Positions 62,775 to 64,000 of a stretch of DNA of 64,000 nt are shown piece by piece. A program made the translations under genes and the position numbers. The notes under the pieces are model-generated. The model made no database searches. It was given only the letters and a program-made list of their open reading frames with translations, and was not told the DNA's origin. This DNA is from Prionace glauca (lineage: Eukaryota; Chordata; Chondrichthyes; Carcharhiniformes; Carcharhinidae), in assembly GCA_037974335.1 (NCBI GenBank), contig CM075729.1:110962437-111026436 (forward strand). The letters run 5' to 3'. Position 1 is the stretch's first letter. Each line of letters begins with the position of its first letter.

Positions 62775-64000
62775 TGATGGAGGAGCCCAGCACATCAGTG
62801 CAGAAGATAAAGTCGAATTATTCACAGCAATCTTCAGCCTGAAGTGCCGAGTGGATGATCCATCTCAGCCTCCTCCAGTGGTCCCCAGCATCTCAGATAC
62901 CAGTCTCCTGATAATTCAATTCGCTTCACGTGATATCAAGAAACGGTTGGAGGTACTGGATACTGCAAAGGCAATGGGCCCTGATAACATTCCACCAATA
63001 GTACTGAAGACTTGTGCTCCAGAACTTGCCGCTCCCCAAGCCAAGCTCTTCCAGTACAGTTACAACACTGGCATCTACCCAACAATGTGGAAAATTGCCC
63101 AGCTATGGCCTGGACACAAAAAGCAGGACAAATCCAACCCAGCCAATTACTGCCCAGTCTACTATCGATCCCCAGTAAAGTGATGGAAGGGGTCATCGAC
63201 AGTGTTATCATGCAGCATCTGCTCAGCAATGCCCAGTTTGGGTTTCACCAGGGTCATTCAGCTCCTGACCTCATTACAGCCTCAGATCAAACATGGACAA
63301 AAGAGCTGAATTCCAGAGGTGAGATGAGAGTGACAGCCCCTGAAATCAAGGCCACATTTGACCGAGTGTGGACCAAGGAACCCGAGCAAAACTGGATTCA
63401 GAAGGGGCAAACTCTCCGCCGGTTGGAGTCAGACCTGGTACATTAGAAGATGGTTGTGGTTTTGGAGGATCAGTCATCTCAGCTCCACGACATCTCTGCA
63501 GGAGTTCCTCAGGGTAGTGTCCGAGGCCCAAAAATCTTCAGCTGCTTCACCAATGACCTGCCCTCCACCAGAAAGTCGGAAGTGGGGATGTTCGCCGCTG
63601 ATCACACAACATTCAGCACCATTCGTGACTCCTCGAATACTGAAGCAGTCCTTGATGGCGGCGCGGGCTCGTTGGGCTGAAGGGCCTGTTTCCCAGGCTG
63701 TTTTTGTTCTTTGTTCAAATGCAACAAGATCTGGACAAGATCCAGGCTTGGGCTGACAAGTGGCAAATAACATTCACCCCATACAAATGCTAGACAATTA
63801 CCATCACCAATAAGAGACACTCTAACCATCTCCCCTTAACATTCAATGGTGTAACCATCACTGAATCCCCCACTGTCAACATCCTTGGGGGTGATCACCA
63901 TTGACCAGAAACTCAACTGGTCTCACCACATAAACACAGTGGCTGCAGGACAGGTCAGAGGCTAGGAATACTGTGGCAAATAATTCACTTCCTGACTCCC
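62775..64000 (+). mobile_element. LINE of the 1-1517 family in unit C
   Basis: AKAMGPDNIPPIVLKTCAP, ISAGVPQGSVRGPKIFSCF, then MFAADHTTF where unit A has MFADDCRMF, so one catalytic Asp is lost. A 66-bp piece of a CR1/SINE 3' end ('tggcggcgcgggctcgttgggc...tttgttc') is inserted at 63651-63716. Runs off the window. Confidence 0.85.

Overview
The window looks like nuclear DNA of a cartilaginous fish, most probably a shark. It is packed with CR1-type LINEs, tRNA-derived SINEs with the elasmobranch HE1 look, and Penelope-like elements (PLEs) carrying a GIY-YIG domain. The host exons encode an MHC class I heavy chain of non-mammalian type. No bacterial or organellar features are seen. The organism and SINE family names come from recognition, not from a database search.

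The backbone is a tandem array of MHC class I genes, all on the minus strand. Gene A has leader, alpha1, alpha2 and alpha3 exons at 15074-10540; its transmembrane (TM) exon must lie before position 1 if it exists. Gene B runs from the leader at 51065 through alpha1, alpha2 and alpha3 (50521-46433), across an 11-kb intron to the TM exon (35457-35353) and small cytoplasmic exons near 34.9-34.7 kb. Gene C shows only its TM exon (61636-61532); the rest lies beyond 64 kb. The spacing is about 36 kb between A and B and about 26 kb between B and C. Flanking and intronic repeats are shared between the units, so the array arose by segmental duplication and was then reshaped by transposons.

Region by region: 1-10.4 kb is the A-side intron 4, with an old LINE, a minisatellite, a CR1 carrying nested insertions and a PLE. 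10.5-15.2 kb is gene A and its promoter. 15.2-34.3 kb is a repeat-filled intergenic region with a PLE holding a SINE and a CR1, many old CR1 and SINE pieces, a 39-bp minisatellite and a 1.75-kb CR1. 34.7-51.2 kb is gene B; its intron 4 holds a broken retroviral fossil and a 6-kb head-to-head pair of nearly full-length PLEs with long open reading frames. 51.2-61.5 kb is the B-C intergenic region. 61.5-64 kb is the start of the gene C TM-alpha3 intron.

The most striking observations are these. Two intronic minisatellites (intron 1 and intron 3) begin exactly at the 5' splice site and repeat its donor sequence dozens of times. A 34-bp promoter segment bounded by inverted CCAAT boxes lies in opposite orientation in genes A and B. 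PLE insertions repeatedly have a head-to-head inverted structure, including one pair whose two arms start at the same nucleotide. A CR1 LINE sits 3-4 bases from the splice donor of the gene C TM exon. The A/B protein differences are confined almost entirely to the peptide-binding domains.
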